Positions 41,037 through 50,068 of a DNA stretch of 64,000 bases are shown in pieces (the first letter of the stretch is position 1; each line of letters begins with the position of its first letter). Position numbers and translations under genes: made by a program. The stretch is from Mesorhizobium terrae (GTDB taxonomy: Bacteria; Pseudomonadota; Alphaproteobacteria; Rhizobiales; Rhizobiaceae), in contig NZ_CP044218.1 in the NCBI RefSeq assembly GCF_008727715.1, positions 4,543,501 through 4,607,500 on the forward strand. The letters are read 5' to 3'. Under the pieces are notes generated by a model. The model was given only the letters and a program-made list of their open reading frames with translations, did no database searches and was not told the DNA's origin.

Positions 41037-41966
41037 ATGAGCGTCGTGTTCACTTTCGTGCCCCCCAATAACACTGAACCACTGTCCAACACCGGCGATG
41101 CTCGCGTCCGGAGCGGCGATGTAGCGCCGGCGCTCGCCTGGAATGCGGGCTTCCGGTCCTGGCAACTCGAAGAACGGGGCGCGCCACTCGCAGAGCTCGA
41201 TGAGGCCGTTGCGGCTCGCTTCAAATCGCTGCAACTCGTCGTCACGCATGGGGCCGGAGAACTGGATCCTGTGACGGCCGCGCGTCGCGTGGTTGCCTTG
41301 CAAGCACTGAGCGACGGCCGCATCTCGTTGCGCGTACCTGCTCGAGGCTTCGCAGACACTGAGTGGCAACCCAGCCACATCGCATTCTGGCGGCGTACGG
41401 ACGAGTATCTGATGCTGTTGAAGCGGCTGTGGGCGAATGAAAGGCCGATCGACCATGAGGGGCCGTTCTACAGCGTTGCCGGCGGCTTCGTGCCGCGCAA
41501 GCAGCCTCCGAGCGTCCATGTGCCGATCCGCATGAGTGGGCTTTCCGGAACAGCGCTGAACGTTGCCGGCAAGCATGCCGACGTCTTTGAACTGACAGCC
41601 GGTTCTCCGGACGAGGCGCGGCTATTGGCAGGCCGGGTCCGCGCGGCGGCGGCAAGGCACGGTCGGCAAGGCAAGGTTCGCTTCGCATTGCCTGTTCATT
41701 GGGTTGCAGACGATGCACACGCCAATGCCGGTTTCGCAGACCTGCCTCGGTTGCCGGCGCAGGCAGCACTTTCGCTGCTTGGCTTCATCGATGCGGGCGT
41801 ATCCGAGTTCATGGTTGCGGGCATCGAGACCACGGCCGATCTCGATGCGTTCGGCCATGTCGCGTCCTTCGTGCGGAACTCGCTGGCACGGCGGGACGCA
41901 GCTTGGGCCGCAAGCTCAGCCGTCGCGGCCGGCCGTTTCGATCTGGTTCAAAGATACGGCTTCTGA
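41037..41966 (+). CDS. LLM-class flavin-dependent oxidoreductase (alkanesulfonate-monooxygenase-like)
   Basis: A 309-residue protein of the bacterial-luciferase-like TIM-barrel group. The visible pattern is HIAFWRRTDEYLMLLKRLW, DHEGPFYSVAGGFVPRKQP and PIRMSGLSGTALNVAGKHADVF, as in SsuD-like FMNH2-dependent monooxygenases. These release sulfite from alkanesulfonates or oxidise related substrates with FMNH2. No flavin reductase or sulfonate transporter is adjacent, so the substrate is open. ATG 41037 has GGGAGAA 6 bases upstream. Confidence 0.82.
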   Translation: MSVVFTFVPPNNTEPLSNTGDARVRSGDVAPALAWNAGFRSWQLEERGAPLAELDEAVAARFKSLQLVVTHGAGELDPVTAARRVVALQALSDGRISLRVPARGFADTEWQPSHIAFWRRTDEYLMLLKRLWANERPIDHEGPFYSVAGGFVPRKQPPSVHVPIRMSGLSGTALNVAGKHADVFELTAGSPDEARLLAGRVRAAAARHGRQGKVRFALPVHWVADDAHANAGFADLPRLPAQAALSLLGFIDAGVSEFMVAGIETTADLDAFGHVASFVRNSLARRDAAWAASSAVAAGRFDLVQRYGF

Positions 41967-42028
41967 CGCTTCGGGCAACAGATGGAGGGGCGCGGTCTAT
42001 ACGGATCGCGCCGCTTCCGTTTCTGCAA

Positions 42029-43399
42029 TCAGCGAAAGCCCGGCGCGCTTTGCTGCGTCAATCTTCCCGCCAGCCTTGCCGTCTGGTTGCGGATATCGGG
42101 GACGGCGTCGATCTCGAAGAATGTGCCGCGCGTCAGCGGGCCGACAGCGAACAGCCGGTCGGAAACCGAGCCGCTTGCGTCGATCACCGCACAGTCCGGC
42201 GTGACGTCGAGACCGAGGCGCAACGGGTCAGGGCGTGCCAGGCCGCGATCAGTCAGCGAGCGGATGACGGCAATCGAACCGGTCGACACGTCCTTCACGA
42301 TGCCGGTGCAGTCATAGACACGACCGACATGCAGTGTTTCCGTTTCGCGCGAGCGGCGCGGCAAGAGCCGCACCTTGCGTCCATGATCACCGTCCGGCTG
42401 CGTATCGAGGACGCGCGCTGCAAGGAGCCTTAACCGGCCGGAACGCACAGCTTCGCTCACCTTCGCATGGATCTGCGGCGCCATGCGGTGGCGGTGGATA
42501 TCCCACCAGGCCTTGGTGTGTTCGAGAAAGCGGCGTTTGGCGGTAGCAGGCCAATTCTGCCAGATGCGCTGGTTGAACGGCCTCAGCCCATCGACGACGT
42601 CGCGCCAGTTGCCGCCGGCTTTTTCGGTCTCGCGCACCAGTTTGTGGAACCAGTCCACGAAATAGGAGAGCTCAGTACCAAGTGGGATGTCGGCGCTGTC
42701 GAGCTTGATCGGGTTGCCCTTCTGGTGCGGCCAGGGCAGCAGCCCGCGTCGCGATACGGCAACGACTTCGCCCTTGTGTCCACGATGCTGGAGCGTGAGC
42801 CACGCGTCGGCCATGCTGAGGCCGGTTCCGAGCACAAGCACCCGGGCGTCAGGGTCCAGTGGCGTATCTTCGGCCGAGCCGACACGGAGCGCGAAATTCT
42901 GGTCCGTGGCCGGCGCCTCGTCGTGACCGGTGGCGAGCACGACGACATGACCGACCAGGCTGGTGCCGTCGGCCAGCCGTGCCTCGACGCCGCCCTGCGT
43001 GGTGGCGACACCGATGCATTCCTGCTTCACCAGCCGCAGGCGGCCGGTAGCGCTTTCGCGTTCGACGCAAGTGGCCAGAACATGCTCGAGATAACGCCCA
43101 TAGATGCCGCGTGGCGTGTAGACCGGCCCGGCATTGGCCGCGACGAGCCGGTTTTCCACGAGCCAGCGCCAGTAGTGGCCAGGATCATCGGGAAACGCGC
43201 TCATATTGGTGGCGGCGACGTTCAGGAGATGGTCGGGCAAGATGGTGGAATAGGCCATGCCCTTGCCGAAACTGTCGCGACGCTCGACCAGCGTGACACG
43301 CAAACCCGGATCGGTCGAACGCAACAGATGTGCTGTGAGAATGACGCCACTGGCGCCACCGCCAATGATGATGACGGAATTGCGCGAACGCTCGATCAT
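42029..43399 (-). CDS. FAD/NAD(P)-binding oxidoreductase
   Basis: A 456-residue flavoprotein. The N-terminal Rossmann motif IIIGGGASGVILTAHLL binds FAD; GMAYSTILPDHLLNVAATNM and LGTGLSMADAWLTL (second dinucleotide site near residue 195) match the PF13454-type group. These include hydroxyacylglutathione-like and lysine/ornithine-oxygenase-related proteins, mostly of unknown substrate. It is convergent with the LLM monooxygenase. A strong GGGAGGAG ribosome site precedes the ATG and an inverted repeat lies just upstream. Confidence 0.85.
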   Translation of the reverse strand: MIERSRNSVIIIGGGASGVILTAHLLRSTDPGLRVTLVERRDSFGKGMAYSTILPDHLLNVAATNMSAFPDDPGHYWRWLVENRLVAANAGPVYTPRGIYGRYLEHVLATCVERESATGRLRLVKQECIGVATTQGGVEARLADGTSLVGHVVVLATGHDEAPATDQNFALRVGSAEDTPLDPDARVLVLGTGLSMADAWLTLQHRGHKGEVVAVSRRGLLPWPHQKGNPIKLDSADIPLGTELSYFVDWFHKLVRETEKAGGNWRDVVDGLRPFNQRIWQNWPATAKRRFLEHTKAWWDIHRHRMAPQIHAKVSEAVRSGRLRLLAARVLDTQPDGDHGRKVRLLPRRSRETETLHVGRVYDCTGIVKDVSTGSIAVIRSLTDRGLARPDPLRLGLDVTPDCAVIDASGSVSDRLFAVGPLTRGTFFEIDAVPDIRNQTARLAGRLTQQSAPGFR

Positions 43400-43410
43400 C
43401 GTCGCTCCTC

Positions 43411-43441
43411 CCTTAAGTCCATAAGGATAGTGAACTTAAGG
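43411..43441. repeat. 8-base inverted repeat upstream of the FAD oxidoreductase gene
   Basis: CCTTAAGT (43411-43418) and ACTTAAGG (43434-43441) are perfect inverted copies separated by 15 bases, starting 12 bases before the ATG and touching its ribosome site. Position and symmetry fit an operator for a dimeric repressor or an mRNA hairpin. Confidence 0.55.
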
Positions 43442-43672
43442 ACGAATGCGCGAAATGGAATGCTGAAATTCTGACATTGCGTAACAATCGAATGCGCATT
43501 CGGAACGGCACGATGGAATGGTGTTGCTCGGTATGGCCGGTTGGCGGATGTCCATTCGTGTCCTTTCGCGGGGCCGGTCTGCGTTGGACGGATTCCGTTC
43601 CCGGCAGGTCTCGCAAAATATACCGATGGCGCCTATGTCCGCTTCACTCGATGATTGTGGGAGGTTCGTTTG

Positions 43673-44425
43673 GTGGGACGGTTTGCAGGGAAGCTGGTCG
43701 TTATCACCGGTGCGGGAAGGGGGCTGGGTGCGGCTCTTGCCATATCGCTGGCGGAACTCGAAGCCCGTCTCGTTTTGTGCGGTCGCAACGAACAAGCGCT
43801 GGCCGATATCGCGTCGATCATCGTGGAACGCACTGGAAATGCACCAACCTGTATTGCCGTCGACCTGGCTGATGTAGGCAGTGTGACTGAGGCAAGCCGG
43901 GCGATTTTAGCTTCCAACCCGACAGTCGACGTTCTGGTCAACAATGGCGCGATGTGGCTGGAGGGGCGGAAAGAGCCCTATACGGCCGATGAAGTCGCAG
44001 GCGTGGTCAACGCCGCGATTACCGGCACGTTCCTGTTCACGCAGGCGCTTCTGCCCGGGCTGGAGCGTTCGGAAAGCCCCGACATCGTTACGATCGGGTC
44101 GATCAGCGGCCTACTCAACGCGTCGTTGCATACGGTCTCGGTGCCATTCTATGCCGCCAAGCATGGCCAGTCAGCGATTGCCGAAGGATTGAAGCAGATG
44201 CTGGTCGGCTCGCCAGTTCGCTCGATCACGATCCATCCGCCCTATCTGGACGATATTTTGCCAACCGATCCCGAATGGGAGGAGGTGGCGCATCGCGCCA
44301 AAGGCGGGCGCGGCACCAACCGCGATGTCGTCGAGGCTGTGATCTTCGCGCTGACGCGCCCGCGGCATGTCACCTTGTCGATGGTGTTGGACACGGACAA
44401 TGGTGGCCAATATGCCGCGCCGTGA
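43673..44425 (+). CDS. Short-chain dehydrogenase/reductase (SDR)
   Basis: A 250-residue NAD(P)-dependent oxidoreductase. The cofactor motif is TGAGRGLGAALA near residue 12, the structural motif NNGAMW near 85 (NNAG variant), the catalytic Ser lies in GSISGLLNAS and the Tyr/Lys in YAAKHG. The start chosen is GTG 43673, 8 bases after GGGAGG; TTG 43670 and TTG 43655 are alternatives. The C-terminus is typical. Substrate unknown. The 273 bases upstream hold no other gene. Confidence 0.87.
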   Translation: MGRFAGKLVVITGAGRGLGAALAISLAELEARLVLCGRNEQALADIASIIVERTGNAPTCIAVDLADVGSVTEASRAILASNPTVDVLVNNGAMWLEGRKEPYTADEVAGVVNAAITGTFLFTQALLPGLERSESPDIVTIGSISGLLNASLHTVSVPFYAAKHGQSAIAEGLKQMLVGSPVRSITIHPPYLDDILPTDPEWEEVAHRAKGGRGTNRDVVEAVIFALTRPRHVTLSMVLDTDNGGQYAAP

Positions 44426-44454
44426 CGGCGACAAGGTTGGTGCCTTGCCGCCGT
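44425..44454. terminator. Hairpin between convergent SDR and ampC genes
   Basis: ACGGCGACAAGG (44425-44436) pairs with CCTTGCCGCCGT (44443-44454) with one mismatch over a 6-base loop. It begins at the SDR stop codon and lies 31 bases past the ampC stop on the other strand. No T-run, so it is a probable but not classic terminator. Confidence 0.45.
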
Positions 44455-44484
44455 TGCCTGTTTCGGATCAGAAATGGTGACGCG

Positions 44485-45672
44485 TCAGCGGGCGTTCAGC
44501 AGACCCGGCTGTTTTTCGATGGCCGTGATGATCTGATATGCAGCCTTGACCCGGATCGGGTTGGGATAGCTTTTGTTGGCCAGCATGACGATGCCGATCT
44601 TTTCCGCCGGAACGAAAACGGCGTAGGCACCAAAGCCGTTGGTGGAGCCGGTCTTGTTGATCAGCACGTCATCTCCCGCCTCTTGCGGCGGAACCAGTCT
44701 TTCCACCTTGTGTGGCTTGAGAGCCATGTCCGATGAATTGCCGGCAAGCAGCACGTCGAGTGTCGTCGGATAAGAATAGGTCTCCCATCCCAGGCCCTGG
44801 GTGGTGTTGTCGACTTTGTAATATCCGGTGTGGGTGGCGACGATCGCGCCTTTCATCGCGGCATCGAGGCTGGAACTGTCCATGTTCAGTTCCAGATACC
44901 GCGCCATATCCGTCGAGGTCGTCTTGACGCCATAGGCTTCCGAACCGAACGGACCTGACGAGACTCGGATCGGCTTGTCGGCCTTCGAATAGCCGAAAGC
45001 ATAATCGGCCATGCGGGATTCAGGGACCTTGATGAAGGTGCTCGTCAGGCCGAACGCGGGGAAAAGCTTCTGCTCCATCAGATCAGCGAAAGGCTTGCCC
45101 ATGCTCTTGGCGGCCAATTCTCCGAAGAGGCCGATGCTCGGGTTGGAGTACTGGCGGTAGGTGCCGGCAGCATAGTCCGGCCGCCAGCTCTTGAAGAAGG
45201 CGACAATTCCATCCTGACCCTTCACGCTGTCCGGAAACTGCAGGGGCAGGCCGCCGGCGGCATAGGTGCCGAGATCAAGCAGACTGACCTTCTCGAGCGC
45301 GCTGCCAGCCAAGGCCGGCATGTATTTGACCGCTGGATCCGATAGAGCCATCGTACCGGTTTGCTGCGCATAGGCGGCAAGCGTGGCGGTGAAGGTCTTG
45401 CTGATCGAACCGATCTCGAAAATGGTGTTTTCAGTGACCTTCTGGCCGCTTTCCTTCGATGCCACGCCGTAGTTGAAGAAGTAGCGCTTGCCCTTGATGG
45501 TAACGGCAACGGCCATGCCGAGAACGTCGTTTTCCTTCATGACCGGTTCGATCGCCTTGGCGACGATGCGGCCGAGTTGACCTTGTTCGCTTTCCGCCGC
45601 CTGCGCATTCGCGCCGAGCGCGAGCCAGGCAAAAGCAACAGACCCAAGCCTCGAAAAGGTAATATTTCTCAT
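44485..45672 (-). CDS. ampC: Class C beta-lactamase
   Basis: A 395-residue periplasmic serine beta-lactamase. The signal peptide is about residues 1-26 (ends ANAQAA). The three active-site motifs are present: SISK at 89-92 (catalytic Ser89), YSN in RQYSNPSIGLFG and KTG in INKTGSTNGFGAY. The length matches AmpC enzymes, which hydrolyse cephalosporins. ATG 45672 is chosen because the signal peptide starts there. It is divergent from an AmpR-like regulator, the classic inducible arrangement. Confidence 0.95.
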   Translation of the reverse strand: MRNITFSRLGSVAFAWLALGANAQAAESEQGQLGRIVAKAIEPVMKENDVLGMAVAVTIKGKRYFFNYGVASKESGQKVTENTIFEIGSISKTFTATLAAYAQQTGTMALSDPAVKYMPALAGSALEKVSLLDLGTYAAGGLPLQFPDSVKGQDGIVAFFKSWRPDYAAGTYRQYSNPSIGLFGELAAKSMGKPFADLMEQKLFPAFGLTSTFIKVPESRMADYAFGYSKADKPIRVSSGPFGSEAYGVKTTSTDMARYLELNMDSSSLDAAMKGAIVATHTGYYKVDNTTQGLGWETYSYPTTLDVLLAGNSSDMALKPHKVERLVPPQEAGDDVLINKTGSTNGFGAYAVFVPAEKIGIVMLANKSYPNPIRVKAAYQIITAIEKQPGLLNAR

Positions 45673-45885
45673 GGCAGCTACAGCATCCTCGTGGTTGTGC
45701 GATCCGCGGCGCCTGGGAGGGCTGCGGTCGTTGATCGCTTTTGTATGTCCAAAGACCCGCATATCGAAATCCGGGCTGTAATTTGAAGCAGGGAAGCCGA
45801 TCGGGTGAAGCTGGTATAGGTGGCCTGTACGCATCGAACAAACGACGATATCTAGCGCCAGCCATTAGAATAATTTGGGTGTTCC
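45673..45885. promoter_or_regulatory. ampC-ampR divergent control region
   Basis: These 213 bases separate the two start codons. In known ampR-ampC pairs AmpR binds here to control both genes. An AT-rich stretch (CCATTAGAATAATTTGGG) lies 6-23 bases before the ampR start. I could not place a confident LysR-type T-N11-A box. Confidence 0.5.
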
Positions 45886-46761
45886 GTGGTTCGACCTCAT
45901 CTTCCCCTCAACGCGCTGCGGGCATTCGAAGCTTCGGCGCGGCACCTTAGCTTCACCAAGGCGGCGATCGAGCTGTGCGTGACGCAGGCCGCCGTCAGCC
46001 ATCACGTAAAGAGCCTCGAAGGCCAATTGAACGTCATCCTGTTCAACCGGCTGCCTCGCGGCCTGATGCTGACGCCGGAAGGCGAAACGTTGCTGCCGGC
46101 GCTGCGCGAGGCGTTCGACCGCATCGCCGGAACGCTGGAACGTTTCGAGGGTGGCCACTATCGCGAGGTGTTGCGCGTCGGTGCGGTGGCGACGTTGGCG
46201 GTCGGCTGGCTGTTGCCGCGCCTCGCCGATTTCCAGGCGCGGCATCCTTTCATCGATCTGCGTCTTTCCACGAACAACAACCGTGTCGACATCGCCGCCG
46301 AGGGGCTGGACTACGCGATCCGCTTCGGGGCAGGGGCATGGCATGGTGTCGAGGCGGTCCGACTGCTGGAGGCACCACTTTCGGCGCTATGCGTTCCCAG
46401 CATCGCGGAGCAGCTCCACACGCCGGCCGACGTTTCCAGGCACACGCTGCTGCGTTCCTACCGCGCCGACGAGTGGCCGCAATGGCTGGCCGCGGCCGGC
46501 GCGCCGGCTAACATGCCGGTGCCGAAGAGCATCGTCTTCGATTCCTCGCTCGCCATGATGGAAGCGGCCTTCCAGGGTGCCGGCATTGCCTTGGCGCCGC
46601 CGCTGATGTTTTCCCGCCACCTCTTGGCCGACGCCATTCGGCAGCCCTTCTCCGTTGCCGTGACCATGGGGAGTTATTGGCTGACTCGCCTGCAGTCGCG
46701 CGCCGAAACGCCGGCAATGGTGGCTTTCCATGACTGGCTGGTGGAGGCAGCGAACGCCTGA
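45886..46761 (+). CDS. ampR: LysR-family regulator AmpR
   Basis: A 291-residue regulator starting at GTG. The winged HTH covers about residues 8-65 (PLNALRAFEASARHLSFTKAA). The effector domain closely follows enterobacterial AmpR: STNNNRVDIAAEGLDYAIRFG and GSYWLTRLQSRAETPAM. Asp135 and Tyr264, known AmpR effector residues, fall at the same numbers. Residue 102, Gly in Citrobacter AmpR, is Ala here. AmpR senses cell-wall muropeptides and turns on ampC. Confidence 0.93.
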   Translation: MVRPHLPLNALRAFEASARHLSFTKAAIELCVTQAAVSHHVKSLEGQLNVILFNRLPRGLMLTPEGETLLPALREAFDRIAGTLERFEGGHYREVLRVGAVATLAVGWLLPRLADFQARHPFIDLRLSTNNNRVDIAAEGLDYAIRFGAGAWHGVEAVRLLEAPLSALCVPSIAEQLHTPADVSRHTLLRSYRADEWPQWLAAAGAPANMPVPKSIVFDSSLAMMEAAFQGAGIALAPPLMFSRHLLADAIRQPFSVAVTMGSYWLTRLQSRAETPAMVAFHDWLVEAANA

Positions 46762-46801
46762 TGGGTTCGACCTGCTCGACACATCTTCTCGCTGCCTGAG
46801 A

Positions 46802-49800
46802 TCAGCTCGGAATTGGCGCGGCCCCGCGCTTTCGGCGCGAGCCAAGCGCCCACAAGCGGAACCGATCGAGATAAATGTAGATGACCGGCGTCGTATAAAG
46901 GGTGAGCATTTGGCTGAGGATCAAGCCGCCGACGATCGCAACGCCGAGCGGCTGTCTGAGCTCGCTGCCTTCGCCAAGGCCGATGGCAAGGGGGACCGCG
47001 CCGAGCAGGGCTGCCATGGTGGTCATCATGATGGGCCGGAAACGCAGAAGGCACGCCTGGGAGATGGCGTCGCGCGCCGACATGCCCTGCTTGCGCTCGG
47101 CGTCCAGCGCGAAGTCGATCATCATGATGGCGTTCTTCTTGACGATGCCGATCAGGAGGATCACGCCGATCATCGCCATGATCGAGAACTCGATGCCGAA
47201 GGCGCCAAGCGCCAGCAGCGCGCCGACACCCGCCGACGGCAAGGTCGACAGGATGGTGAGCGGGTGGACATAGCTCTCATAGAGCATGCCCAGCACCACA
47301 TAGACCGCTAGCAGTGCTGCCAGGATCAGCATCGGTTCGTTCGCAAGCGATTGCTGGAAGACGTTGGCGGTACCCTGGAATCCACCGTGGATGGTTACCG
47401 GCATGCCGATACGGTCCTGGGCCGCGTTGATCGCGGCAATCGCTTCGCCCAGCGCGACGCCCGGCGCCAGGTTGAAGGAAATGGTGGTGGCGACGAACAA
47501 TCCCTGGTGGTTCACCGACAGCGGCGTGTTGCCTGGGGCATAGCTGGCAACGGCCGATAGCGGCACCATGGTTTCCCGCGCCGTGCTGACGGCGGCCCCG
47601 GTCGAACTCGCCGTCTTGCCGACAGCGCCAATGGAATTGTTGGCCTGATTGACCGCGGCATCGGAAACCTGCGCCGACGCGGCGCTCTTCTGACCCGATA
47701 CGAAGGTTCCAGCCACCGCGTTGGTCTTTTGCGAGCCGCTGACCGAACCGCCCGACTTGCTGATATAGACCTGCTTGAGCGTGTCGGGGTGCTGCCAGTA
47801 TTCCGGCGCCACCTCCATGATGACGTGATACTGGTTGCGGGCCACATAGATGGTCGAGACCTGGCGCTGGCCGAAAGCATCGTAAAGCGTGCTGTCGATC
47901 TGGCTGACGGTGATACCCAGCCGCGCCGCCGTATCCCGGTCTATGGTGAGGTCGATGTCCAGCCCCTTGTTCTGCTGGTCGCTGTTGACGTCGGTGAGCT
48001 TGGGTTCGGTTTGCAGGGCTATCGTCAGCTTCTGCGCCCAATCGCGGATTTCATCGGCGTCGTCGCCCTGCAACGTGTATTGGAATTGGGCATTGGACTG
48101 GCGCCCGCCAGCGCGAATGTCCTGCACCGACTGCAGGAAGAGCGTGGCGCCGGGTACGACGGCGAGTTGCGTCCTCAAACGCGCGATGACCGCGTCAGCC
48201 GAAACGTTGCGTTCGGCCTGCGGCTTCAGCGCCACATACATGGCGCCCGAATTGGTCTGGCCTCCGCCTGTGAAGGCGACCGCGCTGGCGACCGCCGGAT
48301 CGTTCTTCACGATCTCGGCGAAACGGTTGACCTTGTCAGACATCGACTGGAACGAAATAGACTGATCGGCTTGGACAGAACCGACCAGCAACCCCGTATC
48401 CTGCTGGGGGAAAAAGCCTTTCGGGATAATGACATAGAGGTAACCGTTGAGGCAGAGCGTGGCCAGAAGCAGCAGCATGATCAGCCGCGGATGCCCGAGC
48501 GTCCACGACAGCGTGCTGCGATAGAAGTTGAACATGGCCTCGAAGGCGGCTTCGCTTGCCCGGTAGAGGCGCCCGTGCGGACCGCGTTCTTCCTTGCGCA
48601 ACAGCACCGAGCACATCATGGCCGTGGTGGTCAGCGAGACGACCAGCGAAATCAAGATCGCCGCCGAAAGGGTGACCGCGAATTCGCGAAACAGCCGCCC
48701 GATGATGCCGCCCATCAACAGGATCGGGATGAAGACGGCAATTAGCGAAACGCTCATCGACAGGACGGTGAAGCCGACCTCCTGCGTACCCTTGATCGCC
48801 GCCTGGACGGGAGACAGGCCTGCGGAGCGGTGCCGTGCGACGTTTTCAAGGACGACGACCGCATCGTCGACGACAAAGCCGGTCGCCACCGTCAGCGCCA
48901 TCAGCGACAAATTGTCGAGACTGAAGCCAAGCAGATACATGACGCCCAGCGTGCCGACCAGCGAGACCGGGACCGCCACGACCGGTATCAGCGTGGCGCG
49001 TACGTCGCGCAAGAAGGCGAAGACGACCAGGATGACCAGGCCGAGCGCGATCATCAATGTGAGCTCGACCTCCTTCAGCGAGGCGCGGATCGTGTTGGAT
49101 CGGTCGACGGCGACCGAAAGATCGATCGCCGGCGAGATCGACGCCTTCAGCGTCGGGATCAGATCCTTCACCCGGTCGACGGTATCGATGATGTTGGCGT
49201 TCGGCGACCTGGTCATGACGATGAGAACGGCCGGCTTGCCATTGGCCAGGCCGGAATTGCGGATATTCTCGACGGAATCGACGACCTCGCCGACATCGGT
49301 CAGCCTGACCGGGGCGCCGTTGCGGTAGGCGACGATGAGGGGACGATAGTCTTCCGCACGCAGGCTCTGATCGTTGGCATAGATCTGATACCGCTCCGGC
49401 CCGACGTCGATGGCTCCTTTCGGCGCATGCGCGTTGGCTGAGCTCAATGCTGCGCGCACGTCTTCCAGCCCGATGCCGTAATGATAGAGGGTCTGCGGCG
49501 TTAGTTCGACACGCACTGCTGGCAAAGAACTGCCCGCGACGTCGACCTCGCCGATGCCTTCGACCTGCGAAAGTTTCTGCGCCAGAACGGTGCTTGCGGT
49601 GTCGTAGATCTGGCCGCGCGTCAGCGTGTCGGAGGTCAGCGCCAGGACCAAGATCGGCGCGTCCGCCGGGTTGACCTTCCTGTAGGTCGGGTTGGAGCGA
49701 AGGCTGGCTGGCAGGTCCGCCCGAGCTGCGTTGATGGCGGCCTGCACGTCACGCGCGGCACCGTCGATGTCACGATCGAGACCGAATTGCAGCGTCACCC

Positions 49801-50068
49801 GCGTCGAGCCGACACTACTGGACGAGGTCATTTCATTGACGTCGGCGATTTCGCCGAGATGCCGTTCGAGCGGGCTCGCCACCGTGTTGGCCATCACCTG
49901 CGGACTGGCGCCAGGCATGGAGGCGCGCACGGAAATGACGGGATAGTCGACCTGCGGCAGTGGCGAGACCGGCAACAATGGAAAAGCCACCAGTCCCGTC
50001 GCGAACAGGCCGATAGTGAGCAGCATGGTCGCCACCGGACGCCGGATGAACGGGACTGACAGGTTCAT
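46802..50068 (-). CDS. RND multidrug efflux transporter, MdtC-like
   Basis: A 1088-residue inner-membrane pump subunit of the HAE1/MdtC group, with 12 membrane segments and two large periplasmic loops. The N-terminus [20 protein letters not shown] and the [13 protein letters not shown] segment with the proton-relay Asp pair in [14 protein letters not shown] are typical. The second periplasmic loop carries an extra Ser/Ala/Gly/Gln-rich stretch of about 65 residues. It overlaps the MdtB-like gene by ATGA. ATG 50068 is chosen at the conserved N-terminus; the open frame upstream lies inside that gene. Confidence 0.94.
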   Translation of the reverse strand: MNLSVPFIRRPVATMLLTIGLFATGLVAFPLLPVSPLPQVDYPVISVRASMPGASPQVMANTVASPLERHLGEIADVNEMTSSSSVGSTRVTLQFGLDRDIDGAARDVQAAINAARADLPASLRSNPTYRKVNPADAPILVLALTSDTLTRGQIYDTASTVLAQKLSQVEGIGEVDVAGSSLPAVRVELTPQTLYHYGIGLEDVRAALSSANAHAPKGAIDVGPERYQIYANDQSLRAEDYRPLIVAYRNGAPVRLTDVGEVVDSVENIRNSGLANGKPAVLIVMTRSPNANIIDTVDRVKDLIPTLKASISPAIDLSVAVDRSNTIRASLKEVELTLMIALGLVILVVFAFLRDVRATLIPVVAVPVSLVGTLGVMYLLGFSLDNLSLMALTVATGFVVDDAVVVLENVARHRSAGLSPVQAAIKGTQEVGFTVLSMSVSLIAVFIPILLMGGIIGRLFREFAVTLSAAILISLVVSLTTTAMMCSVLLRKEERGPHGRLYRASEAAFEAMFNFYRSTLSWTLGHPRLIMLLLLATLCLNGYLYVIIPKGFFPQQDTGLLVGSVQADQSISFQSMSDKVNRFAEIVKNDPAVASAVAFTGGGQTNSGAMYVALKPQAERNVSADAVIARLRTQLAVVPGATLFLQSVQDIRAGGRQSNAQFQYTLQGDDADEIRDWAQKLTIALQTEPKLTDVNSDQQNKGLDIDLTIDRDTAARLGITVSQIDSTLYDAFGQRQVSTIYVARNQYHVIMEVAPEYWQHPDTLKQVYISKSGGSVSGSQKTNAVAGTFVSGQKSAASAQVSDAAVNQANNSIGAVGKTASSTGAAVSTARETMVPLSAVASYAPGNTPLSVNHQGLFVATTISFNLAPGVALGEAIAAINAAQDRIGMPVTIHGGFQGTANVFQQSLANEPMLILAALLAVYVVLGMLYESYVHPLTILSTLPSAGVGALLALGAFGIEFSIMAMIGVILLIGIVKKNAIMMIDFALDAERKQGMSARDAISQACLLRFRPIMMTTMAALLGAVPLAIGLGEGSELRQPLGVAIVGGLILSQMLTLYTTPVIYIYLDRFRLWALGSRRKRGAAPIPS

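Noticed and set aside
45835..45885. A LysR T-N11-A box for AmpR
   Set aside because: The AT-rich stretch is there, but I could not find a convincing spaced palindrome, so no operator was placed.
48594..49328. A 244-codon Thr/Ser-rich plus-strand frame opposite the MdtC-like gene
   Set aside because: It is the antisense of conserved membrane segments; Ser/Thr/Ala/Arg-rich shadow.
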